5,530 nt of DNA, taken from positions 1 through 5,530 of the forward strand of contig CAJUCA010000108.1 of NCBI GenBank assembly GCA_910585265.1, read 5' to 3'. Source of the stretch: an uncultured Oscillospiraceae bacterium (GTDB taxonomy: Bacteria; Bacillota; Clostridia; Oscillospirales; Oscillospiraceae). Under the pieces are notes generated by a model. That model was not told the origin of the DNA. It did no database searches and saw only the letters and a program-made list of their open reading frames with translations. A program made the position numbers and the translations under genes. Of the stretch, positions 1-5,530 are shown in pieces. The stretch's first letter is position 1; every line of letters begins with the position of its first letter.

Positions 1-3
1 TAA

Positions 4-163
4 GAACCTGTATTCACAACCTCAAACACCGTGTGGACGGGTCTTTTTCCGCCATACTGCGTTGCGTTTTCTTGCAATACACAAAGTATTCCTGCGAAAA
101 CGCGCCTTGTCTGGCGGAAAAATCCCTCGTCCCCCCGGCATCTTCGGCTGTGAATACAGGTTC
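4..163. mobile_element. Palindromic MITE-like element with perfect terminal inverted repeats and TAA target duplication
   Basis: The ends are perfect 15-bp inverted repeats, GAACCTGTATTCACA at 4-18 and its complement at 149-163. They are flanked by direct TAA copies at 1-3 and 164-166. The whole 160-bp element is one imperfect palindrome centred near 83.5. Inner matching arms include TTTTTCCGCCA (44-54) with TGGCGGAAAAA (112-122), GCGTTTTC (64-71) with GAAAACGC (96-103), and AATAC (76-80) with GTATT (86-90). There is no room for a transposase, so it must be moved in trans by an insertion sequence with the same ends. A TNA-type 3-bp duplication is known for some IS5-group elements, but assignment to that group is inference. 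The short open frame across it is an accident of the palindrome. Confidence 0.85.
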
Positions 164-318
164 TAAATCTCTCCGTATTCCTCAAAATCGACAACAATAT
201 AGCGGAGCTTGTTATTTTTCAAAATGACAGCCAGCCCTGCTTCGTCTACTAAACGGATCACCTTCAAAAAATTTTGGTTGGCCTCCGTCATGAAAACCAA
301 TGCGCTGGTATCCGCCAT
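163..318 (-). pseudogene. Phd/YefM-type antitoxin, 3' end cut off by the MITE
   Basis: The 51-residue product from the ATG at 318 reads MADTSALVFMTEANQNF and onwards, with a central VILKNNK and a final VVDFEEY. The T-E-A-N-Q-N-F, R-L-V-D-E and V-I-L-K-N-N-K/P-R-Y pattern is the DNA-binding N-terminal half of Phd/YefM antitoxins of type II toxin-antitoxin pairs. Complete members usually run some 80-90 residues, the C-terminal part binding and neutralising the toxin. Here translation ends at 163-165, a TAG made by the junction of the MITE end and its target duplication, so the toxin-binding part is missing. I chose the ATG at 318 because GAGATGAG lies 7 nt upstream (326-333). A start at 330 is possible, and the frame stays open to 444. 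A TATACT -10-like box at 340-345 would start transcription near 333, which argues against the longer version. No toxin gene is visible. Confidence 0.7.
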
Positions 319-432
319 TATCGCACTCATCTCGTAAACAGTATACATCAAAGATGGAATAAAATCAGTCCGATTAAGCACTTTGCCGTTGGAGACAAGA
401 GGCGGGGAGACAAAGAAGCGATCTAAAGATAG

Positions 433-460
433 GTGCCTCCCCAAAAATTTGGGGAGGCAC
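433..460 (-). terminator. Strong hairpin downstream of the permease, probable transcription terminator
   Basis: A perfect 13-bp inverted repeat (GTGCCTCCCCAAA at 433-445, complement at 448-460) forms a GC-rich stem with an AT-rich tip. It lies about 50 nt beyond the permease stop at 513 and before the antitoxin fragment, where a terminator for the minus-strand operon is expected. Neither side has a good T run (CTATCTTTAG follows on the minus strand), so it may be an imperfect terminator, an mRNA 3'-stabilising stem or a repeated palindrome. Confidence 0.55.
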
Positions 461-512
461 TATATCAGCAAGACACATCACAACAAATAAAATACTTTTA
501 CAAAGAAGAACA

Positions 513-1934
513 TTAAATGGTAATCTGGCCCGTGATCAACATGACAATGGCGGCGATAGCACCTGCCAAAATGACGGCGGCAACGATCAGCTCCTTGCCG
601 TTGAACACCTTTTCTGCGCCCAGTTCCTTGCGGGCTTTGTAGTAGAAGAAAATACCGATGATGTAAACGGTCAGGCACAGCAGGAAATATTCAATGCCGG
701 AGGCCCAGATGGCCCAGATGTAGAACACACTGCCTACAATGCCGATGATTAAGTTTTTCACTGCGCCCGACTCTTTGGATATGCTGGGCGGAATATTTGG
801 TTTGATACAGCACAACAAACAGCCAGGTGATGAAAAGGGCTGCGGTACACAGAGAGTACGCAAAATTGTATGCCTTGTCGGTGAACAACAGTGTAAACAC
901 GAACATCTGGGTCAGGATGGTCATGAACAACAGCGAAAAAGTGGGGGCGTTTTTGGCATTTACTTCACCGAATTTCTTGGGCAGCAGGTTTCGCTGTGCC
1001 ATTAAAAGGGTAGTCTCGGCGGGCAGCATGGTCCAAGACAGCCAGCAGCCCAGGATGGAAATGATCAGGCCAATGTTGATGAGGATCGCGCCCCAGGGGC
1101 CGACCAGGTATTCCATCAGGTAAGCCATGGTGGGCTGGCCCATGGCCACGATCTCCTCCCGGGGCAGCAGGCCGTAGGGCAGCATGGAGATAAAGATGTA
1201 GATGACCAGCAAGCCGGCCAGGCCCAGAATGGTGGCCTTGCTGGCGGTTTTTTTGCTCTCGGCGCGGTCGTTCATCATGGCGGCACCTTCAATGCCGACA
1301 AAAACCCACATCAAAACCATCATCGTGTTGGTTATCTGGGAGGCGACGCTGGACAGTTCGAAATTACCGGAAGCGGTGTCCCAGAAATTGGCGGTGAACA
1401 GGTGTGCCTTGAAGGAGAAAACGGCAAAGACGACGAATACAAACAGGGGACCAGCTTGCAGATGGTGATGATGGTGTTCAGAGCGGCCGCGCTTTCGATG
1501 CCGCGGTTGACCAGGTAGAACATCAGCCACAGGACAATGCTGGCCGTCAGAATGGAGATCAGGTTGGAGCCATCCTCAAAAACGGGGAAGAAGTATCCAA
1601 CCGCGCTCATAAGCATGGTCGCAAACGCCACATTGCCCAGCCACGCGGACAGCCAATAGCCCCAGCTGCTGATAAAGCCGCCGAAGGGACCGAAGCCTTC
1701 CTCCGCATAGACAAAGATGCCGCTCAGTTCAGGCCGCTTATTCATCAGATTGGTCAGGGACAGGCAGAGCATCGCCACGCCGATGCCGGTGATTACCCAG
1801 GCGATCAGAGCCGCCCCGGGGCTGGTGGTGTCGGCCATGTCGGATGCAATGCCAAAGATTCCGCTGCCGATGGAAGAACTGATGACCAGGGCCACCAGAG
1901 CACCAAAACCTAATTTTTTTACCTTGCTTTCCAT
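513..1934 (-). pseudogene. APC-superfamily amino-acid antiporter (ArcD/basic amino acid-polyamine antiporter type), two frameshifts
   Basis: The reconstructed protein is an integral membrane transporter of about 473 residues, a normal length for the APA family (arginine/ornithine, lysine and agmatine antiporters). Residues 23-28, GSGIFG, are the TM1 substrate-site motif. ELSGIFVYAEEGFG followed by WGYWLSAWLGNV is typical of ArcD-like members, and hydrophobic segments continue to the C-terminus. The start at 1934 has AGAGAGGTG 7 nt upstream (1942-1950). It lies 20 nt after the dehydratase stop, so the two are co-transcribed. The first frame (1934 to about 1447) ends in ICKLVP and continues in another frame as LFVFVVFAVFSF; one C missing from the C run (plus strand 1446-1449) explains this. 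A second shift of opposite sign near 786-863, such as an extra C at 786-788, restores the first frame, which runs to 513. The total length, 1422 nt, is divisible by three. Arginine/ornithine exchange would be expected for ArcD, but the substrate cannot be read from the sequence. The shifts may be real decay or sequencing errors. Confidence 0.88.
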
Positions 1935-1954
1935 GATTCCGCACCTCTCTTTGG

Positions 1955-2923
1955 TTACAGCTTTTTCAGCTCATCGATAAAAATCTGGTTATCCGCGTTG
2001 CCGCCGCTGATGACAATGCCGATATGTTTGCCGGGGATCAGCCCAGGTTTTTCCATCAGTGCCGCCACCGGGGCGGCGAAGGTTGCCTCTACGACGACTT
2101 TTTCGTGAAACAGCATATGGATCATGGCTTTTTTGATGGCATCCTCGGAGACGCCGATGAAGCCGTCGATCCAGTTCACCATTTCAAAGCCCAGCTTGCC
2201 CACGCCGCCGATCATGGCCCCGCAGACGGAGGACGCGCTGTCGTAGACATAATAGGGCTTGTTGTCCCGAATGGAGTCAACCCACGCGGTGCAGGCCTCG
2301 GTATAAACGGCGATAACCTTGATGTTGGGGTTGATGCCCTTGGACGCTACAGAGCAGCCCACGCCCAGCCCGCCGCCGCCGATGGGCAGCAGGATGGTGT
2401 CGATGTCCGGATTCTGGTGGAGCATTTCCAGAGCGATGGTGCCCTGCCCGGCAAAGACGATGGGATCTTCGTCACCGCCGTCCACAATGACATAATTGTG
2501 CTCGTTTGCGTACCGGGTACCCATCACATGGGCATCGTCATAACAGGAGCCCATGAGCACCACGTTGCCGCCGTAGTATTTGATCTTCTCAACCTTGCTC
2601 TCCGGGGTGGTTTCGGGAACGATGATGGTGGCGGGCTTCAGGCCCAGCAGCTTGGTGGAGTAGGCCACGGCGACGCCGTGGTTCCCGGAGGAAATGGCGG
2701 CGATGCCATGATCCTTTTCCTCCTCGGTCAGCTGCAAAATGCGGTTCAGCGCACCCCGCAGCTTGAAGGATTTGATGGGCTGCTGGTTCTCCAGCTTGAA
2801 GTAAACGCTGTGGGCTTCGCCGCTGAGGTAGATGGAGTGATCCAGTGCGGTCTGCATTACGTAGGGTGCTACGCGATTTCTGGCCTGGATGACATCCTCA
2901 TAGGTAAACTGCTTGATGCTCAT
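1955..2923 (-). CDS. Threonine/serine dehydratase-family PLP-dependent ammonia-lyase
   Basis: This is an intact 322-residue fold-type II PLP enzyme, the length of catabolic threonine dehydratases (TdcB) and of EutB-like dehydratases, without the C-terminal ACT regulatory domain of biosynthetic IlvA. SFKLRGA at 52-58 holds the Schiff-base lysine, K54. SSGNHG at 78-83 is the substrate loop, GGGGLGVG at 182-189 binds the cofactor phosphate, and SGGN at 306-309 is the C-terminal cofactor-ring motif. Such enzymes convert hydroxy-amino acids to keto acids plus ammonia in the cytoplasm. The segment where threonine dehydratases usually have A-D-G-x-A-V instead reads SSVCGAMIGG (231-240), so the substrate may differ. 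The start at 2923 has AGGGGGT 7 nt upstream (2931-2937). It is the first gene of the operon with the permease, divergent from the PucR regulator. The module suggests amino-acid catabolism, with substrate unknown. Confidence 0.92.
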   Translation of the reverse strand: MSIKQFTYEDVIQARNRVAPYVMQTALDHSIYLSGEAHSVYFKLENQQPIKSFKLRGALNRILQLTEEEKDHGIAAISSGNHGVAVAYSTKLLGLKPATIIVPETTPESKVEKIKYYGGNVVLMGSCYDDAHVMGTRYANEHNYVIVDGGDEDPIVFAGQGTIALEMLHQNPDIDTILLPIGGGGLGVGCSVASKGINPNIKVIAVYTEACTAWVDSIRDNKPYYVYDSASSVCGAMIGGVGKLGFEMVNWIDGFIGVSEDAIKKAMIHMLFHEKVVVEATFAAPVAALMEKPGLIPGKHIGIVISGGNADNQIFIDELKKL

Positions 2924-2971
2924 TGGAAAGACCCCCTAAATAATAAATTTCCGGAGCTTTTGCATAGCAGT

Positions 2972-3000
2972 ATTATAGTTCCGCCTTCTCCTGTTTTCTA
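2972..3000 (-). promoter_or_regulatory. Predicted promoter of the dehydratase-permease operon
   Basis: On the minus strand a perfect TATAAT lies at 2972-2977, with no good -35 hexamer (TAGAAA at 2995-3000 at 17-bp spacing). This leaves a leader of about 40 nt before the start at 2923. A consensus -10 with a poor -35 is typical of activator-dependent promoters, and an inverted repeat (3000-3018) sits directly upstream. Confidence 0.55.
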
Positions 3001-3018
3001 TGTTTAAAAAACAAACAT
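3000..3018. promoter_or_regulatory. Inverted repeat ATGTTT-N7-AAACAT, candidate activator site
   Basis: The arms lie at 3000-3005 and 3013-3018. The centre is about 44 bp upstream of the expected start of the dehydratase transcript, where class II activators bind next to the -35 region. It also abuts the -35 box of the regulator gene. AT-rich DNA makes short chance palindromes likely, so this is a suggestion only. Confidence 0.35.
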
Positions 3019-3046
3019 TGATTAAAATTATTGTATATTATACAAT
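3018..3046 (+). promoter_or_regulatory. Predicted promoter of the pucR-family gene
   Basis: TTGATT at 3018-3023 and TACAAT at 3041-3046 are separated by exactly 17 bp, a good sigma-A type promoter. The -10 lies 33 nt before the start codon at 3080. The -10 box is the right end of a perfect palindrome at 3030-3046, so a repressor bound there would block this promoter. Confidence 0.5.
3030..3046. promoter_or_regulatory. Perfect 17-bp palindrome, candidate operator
   Basis: ATTGTATATTATACAAT is a perfect palindrome with one central base (8+1+8). It overlaps the -10 of the regulator promoter and spacer sequence. Its centre (3038) is 29 bp from that of the other inverted repeat (3009), close to three helical turns, so two dimers would sit on nearly the same DNA face. 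Autoregulation by the PucR-family protein is the simplest reading but is inference. Confidence 0.45.
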
Positions 3047-3079
3047 CACTAAGGAGCTGGATGAAAGGGGGATCGTTTT

Positions 3080-4209
3080 ATGGCGTTGCTGGTACGAGAT
3101 ATGCTGTCCCTCCCCGTGGCGCAGACATTCCGGCTGGTTGCGGGCGAAGGGGGGCTGAACAATCAGGTTCGATACGTGAATCTGCTTGATTTTGAGTATG
3201 ATATGGCGGAATTGGGAACAAAGGGTTCCAAGGGTATGTTCAATGCGCAGTCCTTTATTGTCACCAGCCTGCAATTTGCGAAGCATGATTTCAACCGGAT
3301 TCTTCCCGCCTTTCAGCAGCTGAAGCGGGACGGCGTCTCCGCCATTGCCGTTAAGGAGGTATACTTTCAAACGTTGCCGGCCAAAGTGGTCCAGTTTGCC
3401 AATGAAAATAATATTGCCGTATTTCTCTTTGCCTCAGAGAAAAACTACCTGGAGGATGTGGTGGTTGGCATGGCCATCGCCCTGGACGAGAGCGAGAACT
3501 TCCTGGCCCTGTCGGAAAAGGTCGGGCAGCTGCTGACACTGGAGGAAAATTCCACCCAGCTGTTTCGCGTAGTCCACGATCTGTTTGGTAAAATTCCTGA
3601 CTGTTACTTCTGTATGTACATGATACCCATTCGGATTATGTCGTCCTACGAGTATCAGTTTTTCATCCAGACCATGCGGAGACGGGCAGAAAAAGACACG
3701 ATTGTGCTGCCCCATGAATATGGTGGTCTGCTGGTGCTCCCCAAGCAGACCACTTCGGCCAGCGTCTGCAGTTTCTTCGGCCTTTCTCCTAAAGAATACA
3801 CCATCGGTATCAGCCGCCAGAGCTCCACGGCTGAGAAGTTTATCCACCGCATCCGGGAATGCATTTTTGCGGGACACCACGGTGCTCTCCATGGAATCCG
3901 GGAGATAAATTTTGACGAGATGGGTATCTACCAAATTCTGGAGCCAACCTGGGCAGTTATTGGTTCAAGGGCTACTGCAGCAGCATTTTAAAACCGCTTA
4001 AGCAGTATGACGAGAGCGGCGATTTGTACGCTACTGTCAAAATTTATTTTGCAAACCATTGCCAGATCCAGCCTACGGCTGAAGCGCAGAGCCTGCACAA
4101 AAACACGGTCCGATACCGCATCAATAAGGCAAACGAGATACTGGGCTTTCAGTATGACGATGATTTTATTGAGGCTGTCAAGTTAAGCCTGCAGTTTGAG
4201 CATACTTGA
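3080..4209 (+). pseudogene. PucR-family transcriptional regulator, frameshifted before the C-terminal HTH
   Basis: The first 291 or so codons encode an N-terminal PucR sensory domain. LVRDMLSLPV near residue 4 and RLVAGEGGLNNQVRYVN near 18-34 match its usual L-x-V-x-D-L-L and V-x-A-G-x-x-G-L-x-x-x-V-x-x-V pattern. A central linker region follows. The original frame runs into a stop at 3989-3991, while the next frame reads CSSILKPLKQYDESGDLY and then TAEAQSLHKNTVRYRINK, the C-terminal HTH_30 DNA-binding domain, stopping at 4207-4209. One G missing from GGG at 3951-3953 would join them as LEPTWGSYWFKGYC and give 376 residues. The start at 3080 has AAAGGGGG 8 nt upstream (3064-3071). PucR proteins usually regulate a neighbouring catabolic operon, here the divergent dehydratase and permease. 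If the shift is real, the protein lacks its DNA-binding domain; if not, this is a normal gene. Confidence 0.88.
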
Positions 4210-4214
4210 TATAC

Positions 4215-4229
4215 AGTGATCAGATCACT
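4215..4229 (+). terminator. Short palindrome with T run after the regulator, weak terminator candidate
   Basis: AGTGATCAGATCACT begins 5 nt after the regulator stop and runs into TTTTC. As RNA it gives a 6-bp stem with a CAG loop, weak for intrinsic termination. As DNA it is a perfect palindrome with one central base and could equally be a protein-binding site. Confidence 0.3.
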
Positions 4230-4370
4230 TTTCAAACTCTGATTCTGAGTCTTGGTTCGCCTCAAAATCAATTTGAATGAACATTTGCTGAAAAGCTCGA
4301 TCAGACAGGAAACAAAACGGAAAAATCTACTGCGCCGTAATCATAGGGCATCGTCTGCGTCAAGATCAAA

Positions 4371-4916
4371 GTGCGGCCCTTGTCCCATAAGACCTACCGT
4401 GGTTACATCGACAACCACATCAAGCCCAGCATCGGAAAATCCCGCTCAACAATTGTCCTCTCTGGACTTGCAGAAACCCTACAAAAAGCTGCTGAACGGC
4501 GGCAGGGCGGAGCGGGTCGGGTCCAAGAACCAGCCCAAAGGGCTGAATGCCAAGACAGTGCGCAACATCAACCAGATGATTTCCTCAGCCGCGAATTTTG
4601 CCATCGACCAAAAGCCGATTGCGACAAATCCGACGGATGGCTGCGCCCTGCCCAAGCTGGAGCACCGGGAGATGAAACCCCCTCCCGCCGAGTAACTGGC
4701 ATCTTTCCTCCACGAAGCCAAAGAGAGCGGCGTGTTCGAGATGTACTACATCGAACTGGCCACAGGCCTTTGCCGGGGTGTCTGTTGGGCCTCAAGTGGG
4801 AGGACATTGACCTGGATCAGGCACGATCCAGGTGCGCCCAGCAGCAGGCGGCCCCACTTCGAATCCTTTTCTATGATGTGATACATACGTTCGCCACGAC
4901 AGCACTGCAAAAATGA
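4371..4916 (+). pseudogene. Decayed tyrosine recombinase/integrase of a mobile element
   Basis: Pieces of one phage/ICE-type integrase lie in order but in several frames. First is a core-binding part, LSHKTYRGYIDNHIKPSIGK (from 4380), then SSLDLQKPYKKLLNGG and KTVRNINQMISSAANFAID. The catalytic part follows: LASFLHEAKESGVFEMYYIE, TGLCRG and LLGLKWEDIDLDQ. Last is FYDVIHTFATTALQK, ending at TGA 4914-4916. Damage includes two one-base losses at about 4436-4452, an in-frame TAA at 4693-4695 where CAA would fit, a shift near 4774-4782, and probably another at about 4820. The box I arginine is Cys (TGC 4771-4773). The H-x-x-R of box II is Y-D-V-I (4872-4883). Most of the region between the boxes, and the C-terminal part with the nucleophilic tyrosine, are missing. 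The N-terminus is not recognisable in 4230-4370. The family makes site-specific DNA integration and excision possible; this copy cannot be active. Confidence 0.88.
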
Positions 4917-4960
4917 AAGTCGCAAAGTAAACTATCGAAATAGGTGCAAAAAAAGAAAAG

Positions 4961-4997
4961 AAAATCCTCCGATTTCCAAAGAAATCGGAGGATTTTT
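4961..4997 (+). terminator. Rho-independent terminator after the integrase remnant
   Basis: A perfect 16-bp stem (AAAATCCTCCGATTTC at 4961-4976, complement at 4981-4996) with loop CAAA is followed by a run of five Ts ending at 4997. It lies 44 nt after the end of the integrase remnant. The A run on its left side would let it work on the minus strand too. Confidence 0.85.
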
Positions 4998-5040
4998 GGT
5001 TGCAAGGCCGGATTTGAATTGACGACCTCTGGGTTATTAG
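4997..5040 (-). pseudogene. tRNA 3'-half remnant, probable integration (att) site
   Basis: On the minus strand this reads CTAATAACCC, AGAGGTCGTC, then the T-loop TTCAAAT, CCGGC, and an acceptor end TTGCAACCA with encoded CCA. This is the 3' half of a bacterial tRNA, from anticodon loop to CCA. It most resembles elongator tRNA-Met, whose loop is CTCATAA; here it is CTAATAA. The T-stem 5' side GTCAA no longer pairs fully with CCGGC. The sequence before it gives no anticodon stem, D-arm or acceptor partner, so it is not a functional tRNA. Tyrosine integrases commonly insert elements at tRNA 3' ends and duplicate that end, and a remnant beside an integrase fits such an att scar. The identity of the parent tRNA is inference. 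Confidence 0.7.
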
Positions 5041-5168
5041 CTGCGGTCAGCAGTGTCAGCGGTAGTTTTGGCTCTTTCAGGGTGTGCCTGCTCCGGGACA
5101 GGGGGCCTTCCAGCCCTGTTTCCTCACTGCTTCCACCCGCTCTTTTCCTATTCCGTGTCAAACCTGGG
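5041..5168. other. Non-coding stretch with no recognised feature
   Basis: I see no gene here. Frames that cross it also cross the tRNA remnant and terminator and resemble no protein. An imperfect inverted repeat at 5098-5119 (ACAGGG and CCCTGT arms) could be a weak terminator for the minus-strand gene ending at 5169, but it lacks a convincing T run. Confidence 0.4.
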
Positions 5169-5510
5169 TCAACAGCTCCCCAACCCCTTCAGCTCCGCCA
5201 GCGTGCCGTCCAGGTTTTCCTTGTGCCAGTTCTTGAAGCTGCCGGCATACAGGACTGCGAAATGGCCGGAAGACCGCAGGCCGCTCAGCGCTGCTTGCTG
5301 GGTAGTTAAGCGGATGGTGTCCGTCCCGGTACGAATGGTGATAACGGTATTGAACATATCATCCTCCAGCTCCACCGACTGGATGTCCCCATAGGGAAGG
5401 ACCAAGGACACGTCTTTGCGCAGGTTGTGCCATATGGTGTTGAAGGGGAGCAGGACGATCTCGTGCTCACACATTTGGAGAACATAAAATTCTGCGTTAA
5501 AAAATTCCAT
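5169..5510 (-). CDS. Hypothetical protein, PH-like fold suspected, possibly partial at the right edge
   Basis: This is an intact frame of 113 residues from the ATG at 5510, not recognised with certainty. It has alternating hydrophobic strands (FYVLQMCEHEIVLLPF, VSLVLPYGDIQSVEL, NTVITIRTGTDTIRLTT) and a final helix-like NLDGTLAELKGLG. The pattern of strands plus 'PYGDI-x-S-V-E' resembles small bacterial PH-like domains in which a membrane or protein ligand is bound, but this is inference. There is no signal peptide or membrane segment. No good Shine-Dalgarno site precedes the ATG, and the frame stays open (NLSKQI) to the window edge, so the true start may lie outside. It lies beyond the tRNA remnant and probably belongs to the host side of the integration scar. 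Function unknown. Confidence 0.6.
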   Translation of the reverse strand: MEFFNAEFYVLQMCEHEIVLLPFNTIWHNLRKDVSLVLPYGDIQSVELEDDMFNTVITIRTGTDTIRLTTQQAALSGLRSSGHFAVLYAGSFKNWHKENLDGTLAELKGLGSC

Positions 5511-5530
5511 AATTTGTTTGCTCAGGTTTT

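Noticed and set aside
33..227. 64-codon open frame on the plus strand over the MITE
   Set aside because: It follows the palindrome arms, has no ribosome binding site and resembles no protein.
2024..3007. 327-codon plus-strand open frame antisense to the dehydratase
   Set aside because: It is a long shadow caused by GC-biased third positions of the real gene; the product is rich in G, H and D repeats with no motif, while the opposite strand carries all PLP-enzyme motifs.
3061..3190. ATG at 3061 with AAGGAG upstream, a possible leader peptide overlapping the regulator start
   Set aside because: The frame gives only about 42 codons of motif-free protein overlapping the real gene. The ATG at 3080 has its own good site and matches the PucR N-terminus.
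3434..3934. 166-codon minus-strand frame inside the regulator gene
   Set aside because: No start signal or family motif, and it lies wholly within the PucR coding sequence.
4997..5070. A functional tRNA gene on the minus strand
   Set aside because: The 5' half (acceptor strand, D-arm and anticodon 5' stem) cannot be found, and the T-stem is mismatched.
4871..5309. Open frames on both strands across the terminator and tRNA remnant (4871-5161 minus, 4944-5309 plus)
   Set aside because: They read through a hairpin terminator and tRNA sequence, so the peptides are artefacts.
1..5530. CRISPR array, riboswitch, replication origin or a new defence system
   Set aside because: No regularly spaced repeats, no recognised riboswitch core and no nuclease, helicase or toxin gene was seen.

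Overview
The window looks like chromosomal DNA from a low-to-mid GC Firmicute, most likely a gut clostridium of the Oscillospirales type. This is inferred from strong purine-rich Shine-Dalgarno sites, the style of the PucR regulator, the amino-acid permease and the tyrosine integrase, and a remnant antitoxin. No rRNA or marker gene fixes the species.

Layout. (1) Positions 1-166 hold a complete 160-bp palindromic MITE-like element. It has perfect 15-bp terminal inverted repeats and a 3-bp TAA duplication, and it has cut off the 3' end of a small Phd/YefM-type antitoxin gene (minus strand, 163-318). (2) Positions 433-460 hold a strong hairpin that probably ends the next operon. (3) Positions 513-2923 (minus strand) are a two-gene operon: a fold-type II PLP enzyme of the serine/threonine dehydratase family, then 20 nt later an APC-superfamily amino-acid antiporter resembling ArcD. 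The permease reading frame is broken by two frameshifts that cancel each other. (4) Positions 2924-3079 are a divergent promoter region with two palindromes. (5) Positions 3080-4209 (plus strand) encode a PucR-family regulator whose C-terminal HTH domain is separated from the rest by a single-base frameshift. (6) Positions about 4365-4996 hold a heavily decayed tyrosine integrase and its terminator, followed at 4997-5040 by the 3' half of a tRNA-like sequence. This is the usual scar of an element inserted at a tRNA 3' end. (7) Positions 5169 to the right edge carry an unrecognised small protein on the minus strand, probably continuing past the window.

How the parts fit. The regulator, dehydratase and permease look like one module for taking up and deaminating an amino acid, with the PucR protein as the likely local regulator. 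Two of the three genes carry frameshifts, several explained by one base lost or gained in a short homopolymer. Either the module is decaying or the sequence contains indel errors. The integrase is certainly dead: it has a stop codon, lost catalytic residues and internal deletions. I see no convincing new biological system. The most informative items are the MITE-truncated antitoxin, the paired palindromes between the divergent genes, and the integrase/tRNA scar.
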